Positions 16,228-24,261 of a stretch of DNA of 64,000 bases are shown piece by piece. The notes beneath the pieces were generated by a model. That model had not been told where the DNA came from and made no database searches. It worked only from the letters and a program-made list of their open reading frames with translations. This DNA comes from JAGWAJ01 sp026707615. GTDB lineage: Bacteria; Acidobacteriota; Vicinamibacteria; Vicinamibacterales; UBA8438. A program made the translations under genes and the position numbers. The stretch spans positions 1,612,001 through 1,676,000 of the forward strand of contig CBDBMW010000013.1 in assembly GCA_965207595.1 (NCBI GenBank), read 5' to 3'. How positions within the stretch are numbered: position 1 is the first letter of the stretch; the number at the start of each line of letters is the position of its first letter.

Positions 16228-17259
16228 TCAGCGGGCGGCGGCGGCCTCCTGGGCCTCCTTGCGCCGCGCACCGGCGAGGATGCCCTCCATGCCGATGTTC
16301 CCCTCGTGGCAGGCGTACTCGTAGAGCGCGTCCTGGCTGGCCCGCAGCGGGATCATCGCGGTCCAGGGACTGACCCACGTCGTCGGGTCGTTGAGCGTCA
16401 CCTCGTACTGCAGCACGTCTTCGCTCGTACGGGTGAAGCGCTCGGTCACCTCGAGGTGCTCGGCGGCGCCCATGGTGTTGGCGTAGGGCGAGTAGTTGCG
16501 GGTCTCGACGACGAGGGTGTCGCCGTCCCAGTAGCCGCGCGAGTCGCCCAGCCACTGCCGCACCCCGTCGCCCAGGTGCGGGCGGCCGTCGAGCGGGATG
16601 ATCCGCGCGTCGTGCGCCATCTCCATCAGGATGACGACGTGGTCGGGTGTCTGGAAGAGCTGGTAGTAGCTGTTGTAGCCGGCTCCCAGGCGCGGCGCGC
16701 CGAAGCTCTGGCAACGCTCCCCGAGGCTGCGGTCGTCGGTCCAGACCGCGTGCCGCTGCCGCTTCATGGACGCCGCTTCCGCACGCATCCGCGCCGCCTC
16801 GGTCCGCTCCGGAATCCGGCCGTTCGGCGGATCGACGATGAGCGACGTCCGGTTGTCCCAGTCGCGCTCGACCATCCAGAACTGGTTGTAGTTGCCGGTG
16901 GCGGTGTCGCGCGAGCTGAAGTTCTCCACCTGGTTCAGCGCCGCGGTGAAGACGGAGTCGCCGAACGCGGCGTCCCCGGCGTCGAGCGCGAACAGCTCCT
17001 CGGCGTGCGACCGGATGGCAGCCAGCTCCTCGTCGGTGAGGCGCTCGCGGTCGCCGAGGATCTCGGGACGCTGCAGCGGCGTGGCGTTGTTGTTGGCCCA
17101 GACGCCCTGCAGGTCGGGGTGGCCGAATGCCGTGCGCGGCGCCGTCCAGGCGTCATCGGCAGGCTCGGCGGCGGAGCCCTGGGCGCCGGCGGCGCCCGTC
17201 GCCAGCACGAAGACGGCCAGCACGGCCGTCGCGACGAAGGCGAGACGAACGTGAGTCAC
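16228..17259 (-). CDS. Secreted EYACHEGN-family protein, copy 3
   Basis: This is a 343-residue secreted protein. I chose GTG 17259 rather than ATG 17280 because AAGGAGG lies five bases upstream of the GTG, between the two candidates. The leader is VRLAFVATAVLAVFVLATGAAGAQ. It carries all family blocks: WTAPRTAFGHPDLQGVWANN, FALDAGDAAFGDSVFTAALNQ, NYNQFWMVERDWDNRTSL, QTPDHVVILMEMAHDARII, WLGDSRGYWDGDTLVVETRN and YEYACHEGNIGMEGILAGAR. About 190 bp separate it from copy 2, so it may have its own or a shared transcript. The esterase gene is upstream on the same strand, 76 bp away. Function is unknown, and association with secreted hydrolases is the only clue. Confidence 0.8.
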   Translation of the reverse strand: MTHVRLAFVATAVLAVFVLATGAAGAQGSAAEPADDAWTAPRTAFGHPDLQGVWANNNATPLQRPEILGDRERLTDEELAAIRSHAEELFALDAGDAAFGDSVFTAALNQVENFSSRDTATGNYNQFWMVERDWDNRTSLIVDPPNGRIPERTEAARMRAEAASMKRQRHAVWTDDRSLGERCQSFGAPRLGAGYNSYYQLFQTPDHVVILMEMAHDARIIPLDGRPHLGDGVRQWLGDSRGYWDGDTLVVETRNYSPYANTMGAAEHLEVTERFTRTSEDVLQYEVTLNDPTTWVSPWTAMIPLRASQDALYEYACHEGNIGMEGILAGARRKEAQEAAAAR

Positions 17260-17335
17260 GGAACACCTCCTTGCGAACATTCGTGACCGTACGGCCGCGG
17301 GCGGATGCGGCCGCCCGCGCCCTCACTCCGTGGTG

Positions 17336-18205
17336 TCAGTGCCGCTCGACGAAGTCGGCCACCTTCAGCATGCCGGGGTCGTCGTCGTCGGCCATCTTCG
17401 AGTTGACGCTGCCGTGCGTCCGGTCGCCGATCTCGATCGCCATCGCCTTGTTGCCCTTGGCCTTCAGGTCCGCGGCGAGGCGCTGGTTCTGCTCGCGCCG
17501 CCAGGCGTCGTCGCCGTCGGCGTAGATGAAGAGCATGGGCGGCTTGTCGGCGCCGACGTAGGGGGTCACCGATGCCTGGAGCCAGACGTCGGGGTCGGTG
17601 CCCCACACGGTCTTCGGCCGGCGCGGGGCGACGTCGGGATCCTCGACGTAGAGGAACGGGCTGATCGGAATGACGCCGCGGACGTCGGAGAGCTTGAGGC
17701 CGTGCGCCTCGAGGTACGACGGGTCGAGGGCCATCAGGGCCGCGAGGTACGCGCCGGCCGAGTGCCCGGAAAGGAAGACGCGATCCGGGTCTCCGCCATA
17801 CGACGCGATGTGCTTCTTCGTCCACGCGAAGGCCGCTGTCGCGTCCTCCATGTGGGCGGGGTGCATTGCGGCGGGGGAGAGCCGGTAGTTGGCAGTCACG
17901 AGACCGATTCCGCGGGCGGCAAGCTGCCTCGCCAGGCCCTCGCCGATCGCCTTCGTCCCGGCTTGCAGCCCGCCGCCGTGGAAGTAGACGACGACCGGTG
18001 CGTCGGAGACGCCCTCGGGCATGAAGACGTCCAGCTTGTCCTTGTTCTCGGCGTGGTCCTTCCCGGCGATGTAGTCGACGTCGCGATGCTCGACGATCGC
18101 GAACCCGTCGGCGCCGGCGGCGGACGCCGGGGCCATCGCCAGGAGCGCCGCTGCGGCGAGGGTGCCCAGCATCCAGCGGGTGCGGTTCGAAGTGCGGTGC
18201 GGCAT
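17336..18205 (-). CDS. Secreted alpha/beta hydrolase (HSL-type carboxylesterase)
   Basis: This is a 289-residue protein with start ATG 18205 behind AAGGAG and a signal peptide ending near ASAAGADG. The hormone-sensitive-lipase-type esterase hallmarks are visible: oxyanion-hole motif HGGG at 76-79, nucleophile elbow GHSAG with Ser149, an Asp in IYADGDD, and a His in RTHGSV near 268. The family hydrolyses short acyl esters. The protein should act in the periplasm or outside the cell. It is divergent from the quinoprotein gene at 18448, with 242 bp between them containing an inverted repeat, and is followed by the EYACHEGN copies. The substrate is not predictable. Confidence 0.88.
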   Translation of the reverse strand: MPHRTSNRTRWMLGTLAAAALLAMAPASAAGADGFAIVEHRDVDYIAGKDHAENKDKLDVFMPEGVSDAPVVVYFHGGGLQAGTKAIGEGLARQLAARGIGLVTANYRLSPAAMHPAHMEDATAAFAWTKKHIASYGGDPDRVFLSGHSAGAYLAALMALDPSYLEAHGLKLSDVRGVIPISPFLYVEDPDVAPRRPKTVWGTDPDVWLQASVTPYVGADKPPMLFIYADGDDAWRREQNQRLAADLKAKGNKAMAIEIGDRTHGSVNSKMADDDDPGMLKVADFVERH

Positions 18206-18333
18206 GGTGGTTTCTCCTTCGGGATCGTCCTTCGGGTATCGTGCGTCCGACAATCGTGTGTCGCGCCCGGCCGCCTCTCGCGCGCCTCGCGCCGGTCCGC
18301 CGCTGTCGCGACCCGTCGTACGAGGCTTCCGGC

Positions 18334-18350
18334 AGACGCCCAAGGCGTCT
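18334..18350. promoter_or_regulatory. Candidate operator between divergent esterase and quinoprotein genes
   Basis: AGACGCC-CAA-GGCGTCT is a perfect 7+3+7 inverted repeat in the intergenic region of the divergent pair. It sits nearer the quinoprotein start, with a TACCATAG stretch just downstream that could serve as a -10 region. The size and position suit a dimeric repressor or activator; the regulator is unknown. Confidence 0.4.
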
Positions 18351-18447
18351 ACCATAGCAGCATTCCGGACGGTCGGAGCACGCCCGCGGGTGGCCGGTCC
18401 CCGGCTGCGGCCGCGGACGGGTCCGATCGCGGAGAGGGAGGCAGCCG

Positions 18448-19803
18448 ATGTTGGCACGCATGGCCCGGACGGCGCGGATTGCCCTGATCACGCTCGCGGC
18501 GCCCACCCTGGCGGCGGCGCAGGGAAGTGCCGAGTGGCCGGGATTCCGGGGGTTCTCCGCGGGTTCGGTGGCCGACGATCCGGCCCTGCCCGAAACCTGG
18601 AGCGCGACCGAGAACGTCGCCTGGTCGGTCGAGATCCCGGGGCTCGGCTGGAGCTCGCCGGTCGTGGCCGGCGACCACATCTTCATCACGTCGGCCATCA
18701 GCGCCGGCGAGGAGCTGGCGCCCGTGCCCGGGCTCTACGACCCCGGCGACGAGTTCGGCAAGCAGCGGTCGACGGCGGAGCATCGCTGGGTGGTCTACGA
18801 CGTCGATTTCCACACCGGCCGCATCCGGTGGGCGCGGGAGCTGGAGGCCCTGGCCCCTCCGCAGCTCAAGCACATCAAGAACAGCTTCGCCTCGGAGACC
18901 CCGGTGACCGACGGGCGGCGCGTGTACGTCTACTTCGGTGCGATCGGGATGGTCGCCGCTCTCAACCTGAGCGGCGAGACGGTCTGGACGGCGAGCGTCG
19001 GCGCCTTCAACGGGGGACAGGAGTTCGGCACCGCGGCCTCGCCCGCGCTCCACGACGGCGTGCTCTACCTCGTCAACGACAACACGACCCGGTCGTTCCT
19101 GGCCGCGTTCGACACCGCGACCGGGGAGGAGCGGTGGCGCATCGACCGCGACGAGACGGAGAACTGGTCGACCCCGTTCGTCTGGGAGAACGAGCTGCGG
19201 ACGGAGATCGTGACAACCGGCCGGCGGCTGATCCGCTCCTACGACCTCGACGGCAACCAGCTCTGGGAGCTCGGCGGGATGACCGTCAACGTCGTCCCGA
19301 CGCCGTTCACGGCTCACGGCCTCCTGTATCTCAGCTCCGGCTATCCGGGCGGCTTCCCGCGGCCGGTCTACGCCGTCCGCCCGGGCGCGTCGGGCGACAT
19401 CTCGCTCGGCGAGGACGAGACCGCCAACGACTACATCACCTGGTATCAGCCGTTGCTCGGAACCTACAGCACCTCGGCCGTCGTCTACGGCGACACCTAC
19501 TACACGCTGCTCGACCGAGGCTTCCTGCTCGCCCACGACGCGCGCACCGGCGAGGAGATCTACGGCCGACGCCGCATCGCGCCCGGACACGGCTTCACCG
19601 CCTCGCCGTGGGCCTACAACGACCGGGTGTTCGCGTTGAGCGAGGACGGCATCACCTACGTGATGGAGGCCGGTCCCGAGTTTCGCATCCTGCGCGAGAA
19701 CGACCTCGACGAGATGACGCTCGCGACCCCGGCCATCGCGCGCGGGAGCCTCATCCTGCGCACGCAGTCGAAGCTCTACCGCATCACGAACGACGCGCGG
19801 TGA
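18448..19803 (+). CDS. Secreted PQQ-like beta-propeller quinoprotein, copy A
   Basis: This 451-residue protein starts at ATG 18448, with GGGAGG upstream and a signal peptide ending PTLAAAQG. The body is made of PQQ-like/BamB-type propeller repeats, for example YDVDFHTGRIRWARELE, ALNLSGETVWTASVG, AAFDTATGEERWRIDRD and SYDLDGNQLWELGG. Such repeats occur in PQQ dehydrogenases but also in non-enzymatic scaffold proteins, so cofactor binding is not proven. It is about 60-70% identical by eye to copy B at 24262, including YGDTYYTLLDRGFLLAHDAR. Both copies are divergent from a secreted hydrolase gene. It is convergent with vapC downstream. Confidence 0.82.
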   Translation: MLARMARTARIALITLAAPTLAAAQGSAEWPGFRGFSAGSVADDPALPETWSATENVAWSVEIPGLGWSSPVVAGDHIFITSAISAGEELAPVPGLYDPGDEFGKQRSTAEHRWVVYDVDFHTGRIRWARELEALAPPQLKHIKNSFASETPVTDGRRVYVYFGAIGMVAALNLSGETVWTASVGAFNGGQEFGTAASPALHDGVLYLVNDNTTRSFLAAFDTATGEERWRIDRDETENWSTPFVWENELRTEIVTTGRRLIRSYDLDGNQLWELGGMTVNVVPTPFTAHGLLYLSSGYPGGFPRPVYAVRPGASGDISLGEDETANDYITWYQPLLGTYSTSAVVYGDTYYTLLDRGFLLAHDARTGEEIYGRRRIAPGHGFTASPWAYNDRVFALSEDGITYVMEAGPEFRILRENDLDEMTLATPAIARGSLILRTQSKLYRITNDAR

Positions 19804-19832
19804 AGGCTGTTTCCCCGGGCGCGTGCATCCGG

Positions 19833-20231
19833 TCACGTCAGGAGTGCGAAGTGGCCTCCGCGGGCGGCCCGGAGATCGAACGTATAGGTTCGCGTGCAGC
19901 CGCGCGCGTGGCTGCGATGGGCGATCAGGTGGTCAGCGAAGTCGGCGGTCCCGGCCTCGAACGCGCGTAGGGCGGTCCAGACCGTCTCGCGGTCCTCGAC
20001 GGCGAGCTCCGCCGTGCGCAGGAGTTGACGTACCACGGGAATGACGGTCGCCTTCTCATGTCCGTAGGCGCTCTTCAGAACCCATACCAGTTCCAACAGG
20101 ACGGGTACGCTGACGTATCCGGGAGACTTCGCCGTGCATCGATCCTCGATGAGCCGGGTCACGGCGGCCCCCTGCGCCGGGTCGTCCTGCACGATGTAGC
20201 GGACGAGGACGTTGGTGTCGAGGCGGATCAT
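19833..20231 (-). CDS. vapC: VapC-type PIN-domain toxin (ribonuclease)
   Basis: This 132-residue PIN-domain protein starts at ATG 20231 with MIRLDTNVLVRYIVQDD, where Asp5 is the first PIN acidic residue. LLELVWVL supplies a conserved Glu, ADFADHLIA the central Asp, and TFDLRAA the C-terminal Asp region. VapC toxins are magnesium-dependent RNases that cut tRNA or rRNA and are held in check by a DNA-binding antitoxin from the same operon. Here the gene begins 4 bp after an AbrB-type antitoxin reading frame that appears frameshifted and lacks its N-terminal half. The toxin itself looks complete, so it may be silent, or neutralised by an antitoxin elsewhere. Confidence 0.85.
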   Translation of the reverse strand: MIRLDTNVLVRYIVQDDPAQGAAVTRLIEDRCTAKSPGYVSVPVLLELVWVLKSAYGHEKATVIPVVRQLLRTAELAVEDRETVWTALRAFEAGTADFADHLIAHRSHARGCTRTYTFDLRAARGGHFALLT

Positions 20232-20235
20232 CGGC

Positions 20236-20400
20236 CTACGACCGGCGGGTGGCTGCCTGTGCGATGGCCCTGTCCATGTCCTCGAGGGTGACCGGGACTT
20301 CCGGCTTCGGCAGCATGCCCTCAGCGCGGTGACCGGCGCCGTTACCGGCACGACACGCAAGTTGCCTTCGGCGTCCACGAGGAAGTCGATCTTGATTCCT
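20236..20400 (-). pseudogene. Decayed AbrB-type antitoxin (vapB remnant)
   Basis: Two reading frames together recreate the C-terminal two-thirds of an AbrB/VapB antitoxin. Frame one gives IKIDFLVDAEGNLRVVPV and continues to VTALR. Frame two continues GMLPKPEVPVTLEDMD and ends IAQAATRRS just before vapC. Family members read KIDF.VDAEG....RPVT...L.G.L..P....VSLE.MD.AIA, so a one-base frameshift near 20316 is likely. The expected N-terminal half (SKGQVTIPKEIR-type swapped hairpin) is missing, and a stop codon immediately precedes the first fragment. A sequencing error could explain the frameshift but not the missing N-terminus. Confidence 0.6.
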
Positions 20401-20604
20401 TACACGAGCGTAAGGCCCGCTTCGAGTGACGAGGTCAAGCCGGGGATCCGGGGCGGTTCGGGCTGCACTGCACGGCCCGCCATGGGCGGGCAATGCCTGG
20501 ACCGCCGAACCTGCGGGCGGTGCCGCGCTCTCCGGCTGCGCGGAACCGGGGTGTTCCCGATCCCGCGCTCTCCGGAGGCAAGGGGTGCCGCAAAAGGGAT
20601 GCCC

Positions 20605-21642
20605 CTACTGCTCGTTCGTAGCGGCGGCGGTGCGGGCGTCGACGGCGCGCTGGCCGCTGAGGGCGTTGCGGACGGCCCAGTTGCCCTCGTGGCAGGCGTA
20701 CTCGTAGATGACGTAGTCCGGGTCCTGGGTGAGGGGCATCGAGATCGTCCACGGCCGGTCGTAGACGTTGGCGTCGTCGATGGTCACGGTCCAGATGATC
20801 GTGTCCTCGGAGACGCGGCGGAAGCGCTCGACGACCTCGAGCGCCTTGCTGGTCGGGATGCCCTTCAGCCGCCGCCCCGCGCCGCTCGACGCGATCCAGC
20901 CCCGGTTGTGGAAGTTCCGCGACTCGACGACCAGGGTGTCGCCGTCCCAGTGGGCGCGCGAATCGCCCATCCACTGGCGGATGTCGGAGTCGACGAACGG
21001 CTTGTCGGAGAGCGGGAGGATCCGCACGTCGTGGATCATTTCGTGCTGGATGGCGACGTGGTCGGGCGTCTGCACGATGCGATAGGCATTGTTGTAGCCC
21101 GCGGGGAGCATCGAGCCGGGGACGCCGCGCGACACGCAGCGGTCCCACACGCTCATGTGGCGGTAGTGGTCGCCGTTGTGGGCCAGGTTGTAGGCCTTGG
21201 CGTCGAGCGCCCACTGCTTGATCGGGGCGCGCCCGTCAGGCGGATCCACGATCAGCGACGTCTGGCCGGTCGAGAGCACCGTGTCGCCGGCGTCGAGCCA
21301 GTAGCTGCCGTAGCCGCCGACGTTGCCGCCGGCCTGGTAGCGCTGCGCCGGGGCCTCGTCCCGCGCCTGCTCGTCGATGACGCGCTGCTGGTTGATGCGC
21401 GCAATCTCCTCGTCGGTCAGGAACGCCCGGCCCTCGACGTCGGCGGGCCGCTCCATGGGGGTGAGGGTCTTGTTGCCCCACATCCCCTGCAGGTCGGGCT
21501 GGCCGTCGGGCGTGCGCGGCATCGTCCAGTCGGGGTCGGCCACGCGCTCGAGCTGCGCCGTGGCCGCGGGGGCGGCGGCGAGAGTGCCGGCCAGCGCGAG
21601 CGCGGCCAGGGCGACGAAGCGCCGGTCGGTCCGTGTATGCAT
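20605..21642 (-). CDS. Secreted EYACHEGN-family protein, copy 4
   Basis: This is a 345-residue protein with start ATG 21642 preceded by AAGGAG and a signal peptide ending APAATAQ. Family blocks are WTMPRTPDGQPDLQGMW, TPMERP, SLIVDPPDGRAP, YNNAYRIVQTPDHVAIQ, QWMGDSRAHWDGDTLVVE and YEYACHEGNWAVRNALSGQR. It is more diverged than copies 1-3: the Asn/Tyr-Phe-Trp block reads GYGSYWLDAGD, and LHLVERFTRV is replaced by LEVVERFRRV. It begins about 40 bp after the SGNH-fusion gene ends on the same strand, so the two are probably co-transcribed. Function unknown. Confidence 0.8.
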   Translation of the reverse strand: MHTRTDRRFVALAALALAGTLAAAPAATAQLERVADPDWTMPRTPDGQPDLQGMWGNKTLTPMERPADVEGRAFLTDEEIARINQQRVIDEQARDEAPAQRYQAGGNVGGYGSYWLDAGDTVLSTGQTSLIVDPPDGRAPIKQWALDAKAYNLAHNGDHYRHMSVWDRCVSRGVPGSMLPAGYNNAYRIVQTPDHVAIQHEMIHDVRILPLSDKPFVDSDIRQWMGDSRAHWDGDTLVVESRNFHNRGWIASSGAGRRLKGIPTSKALEVVERFRRVSEDTIIWTVTIDDANVYDRPWTISMPLTQDPDYVIYEYACHEGNWAVRNALSGQRAVDARTAAATNEQ

Positions 21643-21685
21643 CGGGAATGCTCCTTGCTGATCCGCTGTCGACGGGCGGTGCGGA

Positions 21686-23992
21686 TCACCGTCCGTCCGC
21701 GCCACCTTCGTCCTCGGCGGCTTCGCGCTCCTGCACGCGCGCGCCGGCGAGCAGGTTGGTCATGCCGTAGTTGCCCTCGTGGCAGGCGTACTCGAACAGC
21801 GGCAGGTCGCTCCGCTGCATCGGGATTTCGGCCGTGATGGGTCGCGTGAACGTCGCCGGGTCGTCGACGGTGAACGAGTAGAGCAGGGTGTCGGCGTCGA
21901 CGCGCGTGAAGCGCTCCTCGAGCCGGAGCGTCTCGCCCGACCCGTAGGAGTCGATGATCGTGTAGAAGCTGCCGGTCTTGTCGGTGTAGTTCGTCGACTC
22001 GACGACGAGCGTGTCGCCGTCCCAGCGGCCGCGCGAGTCGCCCATCCACTGGCGGATCGACTCCGGCAGGTGGGGATGGTCCTCGGAGAGCGGCACGATG
22101 CGGGCGTCGTGGACCATCTCGCTGTAGATGACTACGTGGTCCGGCGTCTGGAAGATCTGCAGGTTGTTGTTGTAGGCGCTCGGGAGCAGCGGCGGCCCCG
22201 CGTTGAAGCCGAGCATGCACCGCTCGGAGAGCCCGAGATCCTCCGGTCCCCGCGCCGGACCGTAGAAGACGACGCGCTCGCGGATGGGCCGGTGCCACCC
22301 GGCGCGCCGCGCCTGGTCCGCCTCGTCGACGCCGACGACCCGGGCCGGGATGCGGCCGTCGGGGGGATCGACGATGAGCGAGGTGCGCAGGTCCTCGGTC
22401 AGCGAGTCGCCCCAATCCCACCAGAAGTCGTTGTAGGCGCGCTCGACGTCCTGCGCCGCGTCGTCGGGGCGCCGATCCGCGTTGAGCCCTGCGATCGCCT
22501 GCTCCGCGAACGCCGCCGCCTCCTCCGGGGTCAGCACGGCCCGGTCGCCCAGCTCCGCGGGGCGCTCCAGCGGGGTGATGGTGCGGAAGTCCCAGACGCC
22601 GCCGAGGTCGGGGGCGCCCCAGGCGGTGCGCGGCGCCACCGAGACCGGCGGCCCCGGCTTCTCGGGGTCGAAGAGCGCGAGGTCGATGGCCCCCGCCATC
22701 GCCTCGTAGCCGGCGTCGTTGGGATGCAGCCAGTCGTCGGCGTGGAAGTCGGCCCGGAACTTCGTCGGCGCGTCCGGGTCGCGGACGGCGACGTCGAAGT
22801 CGAAGACGCCGTCGTACTCGCCGCTCGTCCGGATCCAGGTGTTCACCGCCTGCCGCTTCGCCTCGCCCTCCGGCGTCCAGTAGAGCGCGCCCTCGAACGG
22901 GGTCAGCGTGCCGGCGTAGATCGTCAGGCCCTGCGCCTGCGCGCGCTGTATCAATGCCCGGTGGGCCGCGATGATGTCCTCGGCGGTCGGCTCCGCGGCG
23001 GCGAACGCCATTCCGATGTCGTTGATCGACTCGAGCACGATGACGTGGGTGACACCGGTCTGCAGGAGCACGTCGCGGTCGAGGCGGTCGAGCGCCTTCG
23101 GCCCGAACATCGCGTTCGGGTTCGGCGGCCCGTCCGACTCGGGAACGGGGAGGCCCGCCTGCCGCAGGAACTCGAAGCCCGGGTTGTCGCTGAGCACCCG
23201 GTTGCCGGCGATCCCGACGTTGAGGACGCCGGGCGCCCGCTCGCCGTACGCTTCGGCGAGCCGTCGGGCCAGGAAGTCCGGCCACCGGCTGTTCGTATCG
23301 GGGGTCGCACCGGTGCCGTCGGTGATCGAGTCGCCGAGCGTCACGACGGCCCCCGGTGCGGTGGCGCTCCGCACGTCGACGCGGGTGAGGTAGAACCACT
23401 GCTGCAGCGTCGACTCGACCGGCAGGTCCGCCGCCCCGGCGTGATTGCCGCTCGCGGAGACGTAGTTCGTGGTCAGGCCGGTCGAATGGACGGTGGCGGG
23501 CGAGCTGGTTCCCCACGTGTCGCCGGGGAGGTAGAGATCGACCGCGAGATCGCCGAGCGCCGGCACCTCGAGCTCCACCGGGTCGCTCAGGACCGTCGAG
23601 CCGCCCTCGATCGTGACGGAGGCCTTGCCCCCGAACGTGAGCGGAGCTCCGTCGCCGATGCGCGAGCCTTCGTCCCGCAGCGCGACGTGGGCGGCGCCGA
23701 TCGCCAGCGGCTCGCTCCCGAAGACGTTGCTGACGGTCACCCGCACCTCGGTGCCGGCGATGCTGGTGCGCACCACCTGCCGCAGCGTCTGGTCGGCCAG
23801 GCGGACCGGGGCGCCGAACGGCAGCCCCGCCGCGGCCTCGCCGGCTTCGGGCGACGCCGGCGGGTCGAGGGCGAGGGGGCCCGTGCTCCAGGTACCAATC
23901 CAGCGGCCGTCGTCACCCTGGGCGCCGGCCAGGACGGGGACGGCCAGCAGTCCGATGAGCGTCAGGACCGCGATTCCTCTGCTTGGTTGCAT
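21686..23992 (-). CDS. SGNH/GDSL hydrolase fused to an EYACHEGN-family domain
   Basis: This 768-residue secreted protein starts at ATG 23992 (CAGGAG upstream; leader IAVLTLIGLLAVPVLAGAQ). Residues ~25-430 are an SGNH/GDSL esterase: block I GDSITDG with the nucleophile Ser, a Gly block GIAGNRVL, SINDIG in place of GxND, and the DWLHPNDAG block with Asp and His. A lectin-like N-terminal part (GTWSTGP...TVSNVFG) precedes it, as in many secreted GDSL enzymes. Residues ~440-768 are a complete EYACHEGN domain (APRTAWGAPDLGGVW through FEYACHEGNYGMTNLLAGAR). The two parts meet at PGPPVSVAPRTAWG with no stop or frameshift. The fusion implies that the unknown domain acts with ester hydrolysis. Confidence 0.85.
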   Translation of the reverse strand: MQPSRGIAVLTLIGLLAVPVLAGAQGDDGRWIGTWSTGPLALDPPASPEAGEAAAGLPFGAPVRLADQTLRQVVRTSIAGTEVRVTVSNVFGSEPLAIGAAHVALRDEGSRIGDGAPLTFGGKASVTIEGGSTVLSDPVELEVPALGDLAVDLYLPGDTWGTSSPATVHSTGLTTNYVSASGNHAGAADLPVESTLQQWFYLTRVDVRSATAPGAVVTLGDSITDGTGATPDTNSRWPDFLARRLAEAYGERAPGVLNVGIAGNRVLSDNPGFEFLRQAGLPVPESDGPPNPNAMFGPKALDRLDRDVLLQTGVTHVIVLESINDIGMAFAAAEPTAEDIIAAHRALIQRAQAQGLTIYAGTLTPFEGALYWTPEGEAKRQAVNTWIRTSGEYDGVFDFDVAVRDPDAPTKFRADFHADDWLHPNDAGYEAMAGAIDLALFDPEKPGPPVSVAPRTAWGAPDLGGVWDFRTITPLERPAELGDRAVLTPEEAAAFAEQAIAGLNADRRPDDAAQDVERAYNDFWWDWGDSLTEDLRTSLIVDPPDGRIPARVVGVDEADQARRAGWHRPIRERVVFYGPARGPEDLGLSERCMLGFNAGPPLLPSAYNNNLQIFQTPDHVVIYSEMVHDARIVPLSEDHPHLPESIRQWMGDSRGRWDGDTLVVESTNYTDKTGSFYTIIDSYGSGETLRLEERFTRVDADTLLYSFTVDDPATFTRPITAEIPMQRSDLPLFEYACHEGNYGMTNLLAGARVQEREAAEDEGGADGR

Positions 23993-24095
23993 GTTCCGTC
24001 TCCTGCCGGCCGCGGGCCGGCCGTCGTGCTGCGTTGGTTCCCGCGCCGGCGCCCCGTCGCTGGGCGGTGGCGGGCGTTCGGCGCGTCCCCCATTA

Positions 24096-24132
24096 TGCGC
24101 GATTCGCGCAGCCTTGACAGGCGATTCGCGAA
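24096..24132. promoter_or_regulatory. Paired GCGATTCGCG operators flanking a TTGACA box
   Basis: GCGATTCGCG occurs at 24099-24108 and again at 24121-24130, exactly 22 bp apart (two helical turns). The first lies in the perfect 15-bp palindrome TGCGCGATTCGCGCA (24096-24110) and the second overlaps TTCGCGAA. Between them is TTGACA (24114-24119), a consensus -35 hexamer on the forward strand. The site sits between the divergent SGNH-fusion and quinoprotein B genes. No clear -10 was found. Confidence 0.5.
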
Positions 24133-24261
24133 CCGTGCAGTGTGTGCGTGACGGACTCGGCCCGGAACGCCAATCCGCGACGGTGGGCGGTCGGGCCGGT
24201 CGCGCCGCTGTCGAGCGAGCTCGCGAAACACGGACTGTCCGCGGAGGAATGGGGGAGGCGC

